DNA of 64,000 bases, taken from Linanthus parryae (Eukaryota > Streptophyta > Magnoliopsida > Ericales > Polemoniaceae). The stretch is from assembly GCA_023055425.1 (NCBI GenBank), contig JALGPY010000034.1:1-64000 (forward strand). Reading direction: 5' to 3'. The notes below the pieces were generated by a model that saw only the letters and a program-made list of their open reading frames with translations, had not been told where the DNA came from and made no database searches. Of the stretch, positions 1 through 12,699 are shown in pieces (the stretch's first letter is position 1; each line of letters opens with the position of its first letter). The position numbers and the translations under genes were made by a program.

Positions 1-588
1 AATCTGGAGGAAGAGAGGAAGAAGAAGCAGAGGAGGCGGCAATGTGATTTCTCCTTCTGCCTCTTCTCTCCCTATTGATATGCCTCTTTCAGTAGGTCTC
101 AGATCTGGTGGAGAAGACTGGTGGTTGGTCAGATGGTGATGTGGAGGCGGTGGTAGTAGTTGTGTAGGTATTTGGGGGTGGTTGATGAGTGGTCGTGGTC
201 TGTGTTGGTATTGGTGGTGATGGGGTTGTGGTCTGGTAGTAGTGGAGATAGGTGGTTGGGGAAGAAGACAGAGGAGAGAACGGAGGAGAAGAAGATGAAG
301 AAATAAAAAGACTAATTTGACATCACTTAGATGAGTTTAACGGCAGCTAACAGTCAGACTTAGATCACCTAAAATCTCTCTAGAAGGGACTTTGCTCCGG
401 CGCTTTCAACTCGAATTCGGCTAGAATCATCGCTCTTAAAATTTCAGAGCGGCGTTTTCATCACGTTTCGTACTTTTTCAATAATGTGCCTCACAACTTA
501 GTTATCAAATCTATCGGAACAAAATCAAATTAGAGTTTCAACTAAAATGACGTAATCAATCCTTACTAAGATGCTACGAAGAAAATAT

Positions 589-623
<35 letters not shown>

Positions 624-844
624 CGCTCTGTACAAATAAACAAGGCATGGTCGAGTGTCGTCGTTCAAATATTAAACAAACATGGGGACTTTTGTTGGAT
701 CGCCCTAAATAATAACAATAATAATAAAGAAATAAGTAATGCATGGTGCGTGATGTGTAAGAACGAGCCACACCATGTGACACATCACACATAGTAATAC
801 TTACGGTCCGACGGAATGTTTAGCTTGGTCCAGAAGCATTAAAC
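1..844. other. Noncoding DNA, no gene seen
   Basis: No convincing coding frame is visible. The first 300 bases are a purine-rich GAAGAAG/GGTGGT stretch that looks like low-complexity or UTR-derived DNA. A 35-nt pure G run lies at 589-623. The only frames here are proline or glycine runs caused by that tract. Confidence 0.6.
589..623. repeat. Poly-G homopolymer, 35 nt
   Basis: An uninterrupted run of 35 G. On the other strand this is poly-C, which explains the artificial poly-proline frame. G runs of this length are rare in plant DNA because they form quadruplexes and are hard to replicate and sequence. The true length is therefore uncertain. Confidence 0.9.
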
Positions 845-1640
845 CAAGGTTGTCAAACCCGCGGGTCAACCGCGGGTTTAACGAGTTTACGAGTCTACAT
901 GGTCAATCGGGTTGACCCGCTCGAAAATCCGGCGGCTAACAAACCCGCAGCAAACCCGTGCAAACCCGTCAAACCCGTAGACCCGCGAGTTGACCCGCGG
1001 GTTTACCGAGTCAACTCATTGTGAAAATATTGTATCTTTTTTTGGGTAATCAAAATATTGTATCTTTATTATGTTTTTGATCTTTTAGTGCACGAAAAAA
1101 CGGAGTATTTAGTCACCCACCTTCAAACACTGGTGAACCATTGGTATTATCACAAGATTAAACTATAACGACTAATATCCAATTAACCACACCGATGACT
1201 CTGTAAATATCAAATAGACCACACTTATTAAGATTATTTGCAAGTTTATTTTTCATTAGGACGTATTTAAGGGATCATCTATATAATTTAGCTTAGTAAA
1301 TTTTAGTTACACCCTTACTTCTAATTAGTGGCTCGATGCAAGGAAGAAATATAAGTGAATAAAAAAATAAACAAACAAATGAATAAGTTGAGATTAATTC
1401 AAAAACTTTTAAATTTAAAGATTGCAGTAGTGAAACAATTTATGTACATAAAGACAAATGCAGCATTTACTCACCAGAGATTCAAAAAGCTCAACTTTTC
1501 ATAGGTGAAAAGTCATATTTACGTAAAAAAATTGAAGATTTAAAGTAAACGTGACTCGGGCGAGTCTCGGGTCACGGGTCACGAGTCGAGTCTACCCACC
1601 CTCTACGGGTTTATGCTGACCCACGGGTTTGAAAACCTTG
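845..1640. mobile_element. Non-autonomous hAT-type element (796 bp)
   Basis: The ends are inverted repeats: the left begins CAAGGTTGTCAAACCCGCGG and the right, read in reverse, begins CAAGGTTTTCAAACCCGTGG. Identical 8-bp flanks CATTAAAC at 837-844 and 1641-1648 form the target duplication. An 8-bp duplication is the hallmark of the hAT superfamily. The subterminal regions are rich in ACCCGCGGGT-like motifs, and there is no transposase frame, so the element would need a transposase supplied in trans. Confidence 0.88.
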
Positions 1641-2442
1641 CATTAAACTATGGGCTTTCTTCATACCACTCCAACAGTGTTTTCCAATATTAATTTCTGA
1701 TATTTAAATTGGGTTTAATTGTCACTTTCATATTTCACCGAGAGTAGAGTTTGATTGTCAGAGTAATTTGTATTGTACTCCCTCGGTATGTGTTTAGTTA
1801 GAGACAAAGCTCTAAAAGGATACATTGGAGATTTATTAAGTACTAATGCAGATATCGTGTCCGAGGGCATGAGCACAACAAACGTATGACAATTTTTTAA
1901 ATTTCAATGGTTGAGATTTATTATTATGAATATTTAGTTCATAATAACCATGTGTGTGGCGGATGTGATCTCGAAAGAGCGTGACTGTTGATACCGAACA
2001 CGTTATGTACAAGAAGTCGCACAAAACCTCTTTCAAAACATACACGGGTAGCATATGAGACGAAAACCATCTGCGACGAACTTTATTCCAGCCTTTAAGC
2101 CACTAAATTCCCAAGTTCCCGTGCGAGCTGCAATATGCAAGAGGACCCTATCTCACCTTATGTACGCATTACGGTGTGATCTGGTGTGTGGGGAACACCG
2201 CAAGACTGTTAGTTGTAAACTGCCAATAGGACCACGTGGCCGCGTACCAAAACTCTGTTTTGGACTATCTACATGGAGGAGCCACACATTTATTTGAGTC
2301 TACGAAATTAATTTTTACTATAACTACTATTACTAATAAATGCGTGGCCTATAAATTTAATATACTAATTTAGGGGCCACGCATTTAATAGACCCTCTGG
2401 TCTTTGGAAAAGAATGGTGTAGTCTTGGTAATTTTGTCATGA

Positions 2443-2560
2443 CTATGTTTGGATGAGCTGGATTAAGAATATGAAATTTTGAAATTTTGAAATTTTGAAC
2501 TGAGTTGTCGACGCTGATACAGTATAGTATAATAATTTCAATCTAACTCATCCAAACATA
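2443..2560. mobile_element. Small inverted-repeat (MITE-like) element
   Basis: The left end TATGTTTGGATGAG is matched in reverse at the right end (CTCATCCAAACATA), about 118 bp apart. An AAATTTTG repeat lies between them. I see no clear target duplication, so the superfamily is not assigned. Confidence 0.55.
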
Positions 2561-2711
2561 ACTCATGTTAAACATATACTGGCCTAATTTGGAAAGACAT
2601 ATTATGAGATAGATTATTGAATGTGTGGTTGAGATGAGGAGAGATAAACAAAAACATTTCATCTGAACCGCTAATTCTATAATTTATTTAACAGTTCATC
2701 TTTGTCAAACC

Positions 2712-3649
2712 CATAGTTGTTGATACCGTTCCGTTCTGGTCCGGAACGGCCGGAACGGTCCGATTTTAAGCATTAACGGAACGGTATCGTAGTCGATTCG
2801 TACCGAATAGAAATGCGGTCCGATCCGGGTCGTTTCGGTCGGATCCGGTCGGTTTCGCCCGAATCGGGCCAAATCCGGAGAATTCCGGATCGGGTAAAAA
2901 TGGTAATTTCCGATTTTTTTTCTCCCACAAAAAACACCCTCTGTGTAACCCTAACCCCCAAAACACCGCACACACCTCTCCTCTTCGCCCCCTCTCTCCT
3001 CTTCCTCCTTACTCTACAAATTCGATTCGTGAACGGCGATTTGTGAACGGCGAAATCCATTCTTGTTCGTCGGTGATTCAGGTGAGCTTCATCTTCTTCT
3101 TCTTCTTCTTCTTCTTCTCACTCTCTCCCTCTGTCTCTCTCGCTGCCTCTCTCTCTCTCTCTCTATTCTCTCGGATCTGGTTTCATCATCAGATTGGAAT
3201 TGGAGAATTCAGAATCACCCCCAACACGATGACGAAGAGGAGAAGATGTGTTAGAGATAGATTTGAATCTGCAAATGGATCTTCTTGTTCATCACTAGTA
3301 ACTCACCGCTCATGTAACTTATCAGTAGTAGATGTGTGTGTGCGCGCGTTTGATAATGAACTTTACTCATTGTGAGATTCTTTCATTGTGACCATTTCAG
3401 TAGTAGATGTAATTAAGCAGTAGTAGATGTGTTTGGAATTTACTTGAATTTCTTTCTGATAATGAACTTTACTCCCATGATTCACTATAGCTTCATTGGT
3501 GACTTCAAAATTTAAGCAATATTTTACAAAAAAAAAAAGAAACACGTTTAATTTATTGTGATTCACTTCATACATTTTTTTTAATTGTGATGTTATGGAC
3601 ATCACTAAAATTATGTAAGTTTTTATTTGAAATAAATGTTGTGTGTGTG

Positions 3650-3725
<76 letters not shown>

Positions 3726-3836
3726 GTAAAAAAAGTGCGGTAAATCCGGAACGGATCGCCGTTCCGTCCGGATCCGAGACCGTTCCGTTCCCAAGAAGAA
3801 AACGGAACGGGGACCGGAACGGTATTCACACCTATG
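2712..3836. mobile_element. Non-autonomous hAT-type element (1,125 bp) with UTR-like cargo
   Basis: The flanks are identical 8-bp copies of GTCAAACC (2704-2711 and 3837-3844). The ends are imperfect inverted repeats: CATAGTTGTTGATACCGTTC on the left, and CATAGGTGTGAATACCGTTC when the right end is read in reverse. The subterminal zones are packed with GGAACGG/CCGTTCC motifs. The centre (about 2935-3480) looks like a plant 5' leader, with CT-rich DNA, short CTT and CT tracts and a CAG|GTGAGC splice-donor-like site. It could be captured gene DNA. An AT/GT microsatellite lies at 3641-3725. No transposase is present. Confidence 0.85.
3641..3725. repeat. GT/AT dinucleotide microsatellite
   Basis: Alternating GT, then AT, then GT, then AT runs lie inside the hAT-type element. 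They create spurious Ile-Tyr repeat frames on both strands. Confidence 0.9.
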
Positions 3837-4460
3837 GTCAAACCAAAACATTTGTAATAAAACCTTCTTCCTAATGTTTCTTTGTTTTATAACATTGCTC
3901 CAATTCAAAATTATACATCTACCATCCATTTATGAGAACTTGTTTGTCTTTTTCCTTGGAAGTTTCCCTGTAGTACTCCGAGAGCACGTTAATCTTCCTC
4001 CACAATATTTTAATCAACGGACGGGGGATAGTCAGGTGTCTCTGATCAGACTACCGTCAGTCACCGACGCGTTTCAAAATCCGACACTGGCTGTAGCCGG
4101 TCCACAACGCCTCGTCAACCGGCAACACCCGGTCACCACTCACATGCTCTCTTCGCGCGGAGTATTTTTGTTCTTTGCAGACATTTGCTTTTTCACTCTC
4201 TCTCTTCAGCAGCCATGGCGGTGCCGTACCAGTTTGCACAGAGCTTCGCTTTCTAGGGTTTGCTCCTCTCTCGTTTCTCTCTACAAATCTTTGCATTTTC
4301 TCTTACTGCTGCTTTTTTACTCCTTTATCTCTCTCGTTTTCTGGTCCATTTCTCGGGAAATGAGATGTTATCGGCGATTTTTGGCTTCTTCGCCGGCGTT
4401 TTGTTTCCTCCGCCGTGAAATGAGTCGGTAGCTTACCAGAATCGAACGGAAAATTTACTT

Positions 4461-5056
4461 TTGACTGTTAAATTTGAGAACTCCGGTGATCGGAGTCACT
4501 GTGTAGCTGAATCTAGCTCTAATTTCGTTAATGTAGCGATTTTAGTTGTTTCTGTGAGGTGTTGAAACGGCGGAGGACAACATTTTCTCTTATTTTCTTT
4601 TGCCGGAGGTTTTGGGGCAGCTAAAACCCTAGAAAAGCCTTTTTTTGCGTTTTTAGTCATAAGAATGGGATTTCCTGCAAAATTTCTGGTTTACTGATGG
4701 TGCTGAACTGCTGATTGGTGTGATCTTTACATGTTTTTACTGTTTCTGTCTCTTGAAATCAGAATTGACTGTTAAATTTGAGAACTCCGGTGATCGGAGT
4801 CACTTATGTAGCTGAATCTAGCTCTAATTTCGTTAATGTGGCGAGTTTTAGTTGTTTCTGAGAGGTTTGAAACGGCGGAGGACAACATTTTCTATTATTT
4901 TCGTTTGCTGGAGATTTTGGGGCAGCTAAAACCCTAGAAAGCCTTTTTTGCGTTTTTACACTGTACTTTAGTCATAAGAATGTGATTTACTGCAATTTCT
5001 GGTGCTAATTGGTGTGATCTTTACATATTTTTACTGTTTCTGTCTCTTGAAATCAA
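4461..5056 (+). repeat. ~300-bp tandem duplication in the SEUSS-like leader
   Basis: Two direct copies start at 4461 and 4765 (period 304). Both run from TTGACTGTTAAATTTGAGAA to a shared TTTCTGTCTCTTGAAATCA end, with scattered substitutions and small indels. They lie upstream of the ATG at 5431, in the presumed 5' UTR or leader intron. The copies may alter leader splicing or transcription, but that is inference. Confidence 0.85.
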
Positions 5057-5430
5057 AATTGATGTGAAGGAAAAATGAAATTAGGGCTCATAGACCCCTG
5101 AGCATGTTTGTAGTATGATATTTGTGCTTATGGTGTGTGCTGAGTTTTATATTTTGACAGTTAGCTTGATCTTTGTGTTATTCTAGTGCTGGAAGTATTT
5201 TTCTTTGATTTTTTTTTCTTCTTAATTGTGGTTATGCTGGTGAATACAGATAATAGGGAGCATTTGGAGAGTTAGCTTATTATTGTAGATTATTTCTGCC
5301 AATAGTGCCAAGGTTGGTTGAAGTGCTCATGTGATCATTTTTTTAATGTTCTTTTCTTTATTTTGTTTCCCTCGGATTTGAATAATAGGAGTAAATTATT
5401 TTGGTTTGGCTTCCCCAGATTCTGTTAACG

Positions 5431-8400
5431 ATGTCTTCGGAGGATTATTTGAATTTCAACAACCAGTTTGGGGAACTGGCTCATGGAAATGCCAGTTTGC
5501 TGGAATCCCTCGGTTCGTGTTTATCGTTCGATAGTGTTGATCGTTTGTCGGCTGAGAACTTATCAGCGTCTATTGCTAGAATGGCAAACTTGCATGCTAA
5601 TTTGGTATATGGAAATACGAGCACGATAAACTCAACCCACTTAGTGCATTCTGGATCAAGCTCGGTTGTCACAGATGCAACCTCGCTGCAAGCAGGTGGT
5701 GCTTATGGGCAAAGAAGTGTCATAGCGAATGCAGACTCTTCTTACCTGAATTTACCCAATTCACCTCTGTCGTTCTCGTCGAATCATCTTAATAGTCCTT
5801 CGAGTATTGATGGTTCTTCCATTGCTCAGCCATTTTCGTCTCGTCGAGGCCTAAACAACCAACTGGGACAGAGAAGATTGACTGGGCATCAAGTCGGTGT
5901 GACTGCCTCCCACCAGTTAGAATCTCAAAGTGGTGGAGTTCCAGTGCTAGCGGGGAAAAGGGAAGACTATGCTAATACTCAGAGTTCTAAAAGACCCAGG
6001 CTAGGTGCCAGTTCAGAGAATATTTTGCATCAGCAGATCATCCCAGAACTACTTCAAGACCAGGATTACCACCAGAAACTGCAGGTACTCATGCAGCAAT
6101 ATATGTTTAATAGCCAGCAACAGCGGCTTTCACGACTTCCAGGAATTTCTCCACATCAGCCTAAGAGACCACAAATCAGACATTACGTGCAGCAGCAACA
6201 GCTAATGAAACATCATCAACAGGATCAGGCTACTCATCACTCTTCTAATGTCAACCCGCAAGAGAGTGGGCTTTGTTCTAGAAGATTGATGCAGTATTTA
6301 TACCATGTGCAACATCGACCTTCTGTGAGTTGATTATCTAGAACACACGTCTTTCTTCTTTACTCTGTTACAATTTCAATTTCTCACTTCACACCACTCA
6401 CACCACATTTCAGATATCATACCTCGTCATCTGACATATGTAAATGATGGTTGAAATGTTTCTTATTCTTTCTATAGGACAATAGCCTTGCCTACTGGAG
6501 GAAATTTGTGGCTGAATATTATGCTTCTGGTGCAAAGGAAAAGTGGTGTCTGTCTTTATGTTCTAGTGCAGGGGAACATGCTACAGGGGTTTTCTCTCAG
6601 GTAGCTTTGGTTAGTTATTGTGATAACGTTTTTAAAAGCTAACTTTTCATTCTGCTTGTTCATTAGTTTCATCGTTTTTCCGCATCCTTATTGCTTCTTT
6701 TACCATTGGCTTGTCTCAGAAGGCGTGGCACTGTAGTCTCTGTGGGGCTAAATCAGGGAAAGGTTTCGGTAAGCTAATAGTTATGCTTACCTCAGTGCTT
6801 CTTTGTTAGGAATGGCTCTCATTGGTTGCAAGGGTTTTCTTGGTTTTATTCGACTACCTAAGGCTCTCTTGAATTTTAAATGATCTGTATTTCATGGACC
6901 TGAATGCCAGAATAACCCCGTTCCTTCCTTTTTGAGCTGTTGTCTGGTTTCTGTTTGATGCAACAAATTTGTGAAATTTTAACTAACCTTCATTTTTGTC
7001 ACCCTGAAGCAGTCTGTATTTAGATGTTTTATTGATTTTGTGAATTCATCCATAAGGATGTGAATATATGCAGAGCTTTTATTTTGTTATATTTGTGACC
7101 AGTTGGTAAACTAGAAGATGTGGAAAGTGTGTAACAAGTAAGGTTTTATTACATGAGCTGGAATGCATCTTCATCTAGATTTATCTGAACTCTTTATTGG
7201 TAATCACATATAGGGAAAATTTATCTACTGAGCCTTAAAATGCTTTTGTTAACTTCAGTCGAATTGCAATAATTTATGAACCATGCTATTGTTACCTGCA
7301 TAGGTTATAAAAGTTGGCTGAATGCTATGACTGGGTGGCACTTACGATTTCAAGTATTTTATTTTTGAACTCTTGTTATGGCCGTCTTCATGCTTATTTT
7401 AGATCGAATAGATGATTGTATATGGTGTACTCATCTTGTCAGGTAGATAGTCTTTCTTCAATTGTATTCTCATTGATACTAATCTATACTGCGTGATTTG
7501 TTTTCTCTTGTAGAGGCAGCTTTTGAGATACTACCGAGGTTGTTTAAAATAAAATTTGAGAGTGGGGTTATTGATGAGATTCTCTTCTTGGATTTCCCTC
7601 ATGAGTGTCGACTTCCATCTGGGTTAATGATGTTGAGCTATGGAAAGGCAATTCTAGAAAGTGTTTATGAGCAATTTCGTGTCATACGTGAGGGACGACT
7701 TCGCATTTTCTTCAACCATGAGTTGAAGGTAAGCCGAAGATTGTCCATCTGAGTTTTATCATCAACTCTGATTGTGAATAATTATATGTGCTCACGTAAC
7801 TCATATTGATTAGATATTGTCCTGGGAGTTCTGTTCACGGCATCATGAAGAGTTTGTGCCTCGCCGATTGGTGGCACCACAGGTACGGGTTTTCACTTTT
7901 TCTCCTCTCTCTTTCTTTGGCTTCATTAATCAGTACATTTGTGAATTTTCTTTGTGATATACCATTGCTTATGCCTCCAGGCTTTTCCATTAGTTTCGTG
8001 GTCCCGAAGAGTTTCTGTCATAAGATGTTATGTTTCATCAATAACTTGTGTTATAGTGTTGTTGTCAATAACACTACTTTTGTGGACATATGGATAAGAA
8101 CATAACTTTTGAGCTATTGGTTTAAGTTGATGACTAGTAATTTAGTTGGGTATTGGAAGAGAACAAAAGTCATGCCTTGAATGGACCAACTGTTGAATCA
8201 GCTTAAGCTTAGATGAGCTAGTGGTTAGCAAACTAGGCAATTTGAGCCCACTGCATCTTGGTGATTATAATTATAGCAGCTGGTGTATATTTAATGTATA
8301 ACATATGGAGTAGGAATTGTTTTGGTTACATTGGTTCTAAGACTTAATGTTTTCCTAAGTACCTGCTTAATTTATTAGGCATGTTCTTCCAATTGTAAAT

Positions 8401-11400
8401 TTGCAATATCTTAACAGCGTTCACTGTAAGGTTTAGAGTGTCCACTGAGAAAACAGATAAAAAAATATAAAAGCACATGGCTTATTAAGACCACGCAGAC
8501 ACATTTCTTTCACCACCCAGTAATTTGTTTCACGCAGCCATTAGGTCATTCTTGATTGAATATGGAATAGCAAAGCTTTTGGACACAGGGCTTGGATCAT
8601 TAAGTTGTTCTTAATGCCTTGGGTTTCTTAAGTTAAACCTTCATTAGAGAAGTTTAGACCGAGTCTGGTCACCGGATACTTTCTTAATGTTCATTTTTAA
8701 CAAAAATGATGCAATAGATATGCTCACAAGCATATTCCTGGGTGATTCTGCTGAGTACTGTGTTCATGGGAATATTTGTTTGCATTTGCAGGTGAACCAG
8801 TTGGTTCAGGCAGCAGAAAGATATCAAACTAGTGTCAAAGACAATGGTCCTGATGGAGCTTCACCACAACATCTGCAATCAAATTGCAATATGTAAGTCA
8901 ACAAAAGCGAAACCTTTGACTTCTTGTACGAGGAGACCATTCTTTTTCATTTCACGTTTTGCCCTGCAATATTTTGGAGTACCCTGAGGCACGACTCCGA
9001 TGGGATAATAAATATTTGACGTTTTATTAGAAAGCAAAAATCTCAAAAGTTAGATACACGCCCCTTAAAATGTAGTACAGGTTATCCGTTGATAGTGAAG
9101 TCGTGAAAAAATCTTCCTCGGCTGGAGCCCCACAACTGGGCTCAACCGGGCAAGCAAAGCACTGAAGCAGTAAGCATGGTATTTTTTGAGTGAATACTCA
9201 TACAGTCAAAGTAGTTTGTTGTTACTGTTATTTTATCATGAAAATTAAGGGAGATTTTCAGTTCTGGGATTGTATCAAGTTATTATATCGTAGTCTAGAT
9301 TAAATTCGGTCAAACCAATAGTACAAGGGTCTGGCAGTGTTGAAATAGCGGATACCTCACAAGTTGAATTGTAGTTTATAGTCTATATGTGATTCAGTGT
9401 TATTTTTTATCAATCGGTTGATTAATGGTCATAACCTATTTGGGTTGCACCGACAAGTTCACTTACCGTACTGTAAATTCGATCATTTCTCCACATTTAG
9501 GTTTGTAGCAGCAGGTCAACAGCTGACAAGGAATATGCAGTTGCTATTGGTAAATGACTTGGGATTTCCGAAGAGATATGTCAGATGCTTGCAGGTATAC
9601 AAGTGTCATAATATCCACTCTACATTGTGTATGATTTGTGAACTTCAATCACCAGAATAATGTTTTCCACCATTATAGGTTGCTGATGTTGTCAGTAGCA
9701 TGAGGGACTTGATGACTTTCAGTGTTCAAAACAACATTGGACCAGTTGGTAAGTATAGAACTCAAGTAGGCATGACTTCTAGTTCCATTTTATGAATTGT
9801 GCTGTATTGGAGTAAAGTTGGGTTTTAAGTCTTAATTCATCATATGGACTAAGAACCAGACGAGCTTGGGTTTCGGTGTTTTCAGTGATTTGTTATATCC
9901 GTAGTTGGCAACGTGCCATGCAGGGACGGACCCGGAAAATTTTCTTAAGGGGGCCGTGTTAAATAGAAAAGTTTACCCTTAAGTCAACTATGTCATTTTA
10001 GAAAATATAGGGGCGACCGCTCTCATATAATTTTGTAAATATCCTAAAGCTATAGGGTAAAATTGGTTATTTTTAAAGTATAGAAGGGCCATGGCCCCTG
10101 CTCACTTCTGCACAGGTCCTTCCCTGGTGGCATGATAATCCTATTCCAAAAATAATGCTTCACCACCATCAAATACATAGAAGATTTGCTAATTCAGCTT
10201 GGCTTGACATCTCAAGGCTAGACCTGTGAAAACGAGCTGAATCGGCACGGGCCAGGACTGATGGGTTGCAGGCCAGTCCTGGAAGCAAGAATCCAGGCCG
10301 GTGCCGGCCCATAGGAGGGACCCCCTTAGTTCAGGGTCATCCGGGCCAGCCCATTGGTTTATATTATATTTATATTGTTATATGTTATTTAAAAAAACTA
10401 TATAAATTTAATTATATTAATTTTGCATAGAAACAGCGGTTGAAGGGTTCAAATTGCCGGGCCGCGTGGAGTGTTTAGGGGCCGGTTCTGGTCCTTTCCG
10501 CTGTCCAGGCCAGCCCAGTGGTTCGCGGTTCCCGGATTCGGCACGGACCATGGGTAAGGCAGGCTAGGTCTGGTTCAGGACTCCTGTGTCTCCGGGTGGG
10601 CCGGTTCAGCCTTGGAACACGCCTGTCCAGGCAGCTTAGGCGGTCCCCCTCAAGGCATTGCTCAAGTTTCTCAACTTATTTGCAAGCTATTTAAGGATAA
10701 TAGAGCAATGGAACCACCATGCATAATAATATTTACTAGTCTATTATTTACATTCTCATAATCTCATCTGTTTGCTTTCTTTTTCCCTTCCGTATTCTCA
10801 TCAACATACAAGACAACACTAGCATCATTTACATTCTCCTTGTAATTTTTCTGTCATTTTCTCAATTTGCACTAGTACCTATTTCAGTGTTAGCACTGAT
10901 CTCGAAACAAATATTCATTTGTAGAGAGCTTGAGAAGATATGCTGGGAGGGAAGCGACCGTTGATAACCAGAATCATACGCTTCAACAAGAGCCAGCAGT
11001 TGATAACCAGACCGACCACACTCTTGGAAGAGAGCGGGCGGCAAGTGCTGAGCGTCCTAGCGGCAGCATGAATGAGAACTCTCGCACAACCAAACGTGGA
11101 CCTCGTGGAGCGCACAAGGCAGCTTCGAAGAGTCACCACAAAGCTCCAAAGAGGAATCCCACCAAGAGCTCTTGTTCCACAATCAACGCGCCTAACTTGC
11201 CGCCTTATCAAGGTCGCGATGATCCACATCAACAAATGATTGGGAAATTACTGCAGGAAATGGTTGCCAACAGTAGAGCAAAAGGCATTGTCAACAGAGC
11301 AGAAGCGGAAGTGAAGCAAGAAATTCTTGATGAGTTTAGTCAAAGCACGAGTGTGAATGCATCAGCATGTGGAAATAGAGACTATGCTGAAGCTGCATCT

Positions 11401-11580
11401 AAGAGCACTTCTTCTCATCAGTATCATCACAGCAACAACACTGCCGTGAAGACCGAACCGGTGACATTTGAGGACATAAACACTCGTTTGCCTGATGCCG
11501 TTCGGGACATGGACTATGAGTTCTTCAGTAATGGCATTCTGAGCGATGACTGGAATGAGGTGGACTGGAAGGCCGCGTAA
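5431..11580 (+). CDS. SLK: SEUSS-LIKE (LDB-family) transcriptional co-regulator, nine exons
   Basis: Predicted exons are 5431-6324, 6478-6600, 6720-6768, 7514-7728, 7814-7882, 8792-8892, 9501-9594, 9679-9748 and 10925-11580. All have GT/AG borders and join in frame to give about 756 residues. Residues ~1-270 are Ser/Gln-rich. The LIM-domain-binding (LDB) dimerisation region spans ~280-538 and shows SRRLMQYLYH, YWRKFVAEYY, PSGLMMLSYGKA, ESVYEQFRV, EFVPRRLVAPQ and LGFPKRYVRCLQ. The tail is low-complexity and ends DDWNEVDWKAA. SEUSS and SLK proteins are nuclear adaptors that pair with LEUNIG-type corepressors in flower and embryo development. The ATG at 5431 follows a likely leader-intron acceptor (CCCAG at about 5414-5418). 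The N terminus differs from what I recall of typical SLKs, so the start is the least certain part. The family call is firm; the paralogue number is not. Confidence 0.9.
9921..10126. mobile_element. hAT-type MITE inside SLK intron 8
   Basis: The ends CAGGGACGGACC and, reversed, CAGGGAAGGACC are inverted repeats 206 bp apart. The flanks GTGCCATG (9913-9920) and GTGGCATG (10127-10134) match at 7 of 8 positions, as expected for an old hAT target duplication. It lies wholly within the intron between exons 8 and 9. Confidence 0.78.
10217..10625. repeat. GC-rich inverted-repeat element in SLK intron 8
   Basis: A block rich in GGGCC/GGCCC motifs begins near GACCTGTGAAAACGAGCTGA. It ends near a reversed counterpart (ACAGGCGTGTTCCAAGGCTG). 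It resembles the hAT-like MITEs found elsewhere in the window. Boundaries are approximate and I found no target duplication. Confidence 0.4.
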
Positions 11581-11901
11581 CTACTCGTTTTGTCCGCCGT
11601 GTGAAGATTTTGGAGGGTTTTTATTTTCCTTTTGGGATGAAGCCAACTGGTACAGCTTGTACAGTGGTTTTGATACTTGATAGGTTTAATACTAGTTATG
11701 TTAATGATATGAAGGGTAACAAAGGAGGTATAGTTTAAGGGTTTGAAGCTTTTCAGAAAGCTATAGATGACGATGATGATCAAAGTTAACAAAATGCTTA
11801 CTATATATATGATGCTAGCTCAGAGCTTTGTGTTTAGAGACCTGTATCTGTATCTGCATCAACATCAACTGTCTTAGTTTCTGATTGATTGGTGCATGAC
11901 T
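11581..11901 (+). other. Probable SLK 3' UTR and downstream flank
   Basis: This follows the SLK stop codon. It has no other coding frame, and a diverged copy of its first part recurs at 25741-25890 in the SLK pseudogene. That supports it being transcribed 3' sequence. Confidence 0.5.
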
Positions 11902-12005
11902 TAGGCCTGCCAATGGGCTGGATCTAGCATGTTGGGTCCGTGCCCAGGCCCAGCACACTCACTTGCCGGGGCGGTCCGGCCCAGCCCAACTCATTGACAG
12001 GCCTA
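11902..12005. mobile_element. Short GC-rich inverted-repeat MITE
   Basis: The left end TAGGCCTGCCAATGGGCTGG pairs with the right end read in reverse, TAGGCCTGTCAATGAGTTGG. The element is 104 bp. No clear target duplication is seen. End sequences of this type are common in plant hAT-like MITEs. Confidence 0.6.
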
Positions 12006-12390
12006 TAGTCTATAGATGAGCAGTTGCTCAGTTGGGGTGAACTCAGCGACTTTGCCCTCATTTCTATCATCTGTTATCGGACATTTTATACTGCAACTTT
12101 CCTTAGTTGATGAATATCTTCTGTTTCTCGCGACTATGTACAAAGAAACTAATAATAATAATTGTCATCGGGCTCTCTCTCTATACGACAGTCTCTGAAA
12201 AACGTTTTGTGCAGTCTTTTAAACTGACTTCCAGCTTCTTCTAAGTTAAGATGCTCCATGGCTTCTTGACCGACCTTCTGAAGTTGAAAGCTGCAACTAC
12301 ATGGGGGTTTTACATCCCCCAGCCATGGAGATGCTAGTAGAAGAAAAAAGTCTTCAAAACTGCTAGAGGGAAACTTCAAAGTGCCATTGG

Positions 12391-12391
<1 letters not shown>

Positions 12392-12459
<68 letters not shown>
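12392..12459. repeat. (CT)n(AC)n compound microsatellite
   Basis: About 39 bases of CT repeat pass directly into about 30 bases of AC repeat. Confidence 0.95.
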
Positions 12460-12460
<1 letters not shown>

Positions 12461-12699
12461 CTCTGCCAAGCTGGTACAAAATCACACCAAAACATACATA
12501 ACTGGCGTCCCCGTGTTCGACGCCATATGTCTCACGTACAAAATGGTAATCAATTTCTATATGTTTTGTACGAACATGTAATATGGGGATAGCTATCATT
12601 TTGATTGCAGAGGAGTTGTCACACCATAAGGTGAGAGGACATTTAAGTGAATGTGAAGATCTTTAAACAACATTATTAACCATGAAAGTTCAACAGTAG

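Noticed and set aside
3363..3929. A 188-codon minus-strand frame
   Set aside because: Its core is an Ile-Tyr-Thr-His run from the AT/GT microsatellite, within a non-autonomous hAT element.
12149..12469. A 106-codon minus-strand frame
   Set aside because: The N-terminal part is a translation of the GA/GT microsatellite and no family signature follows.
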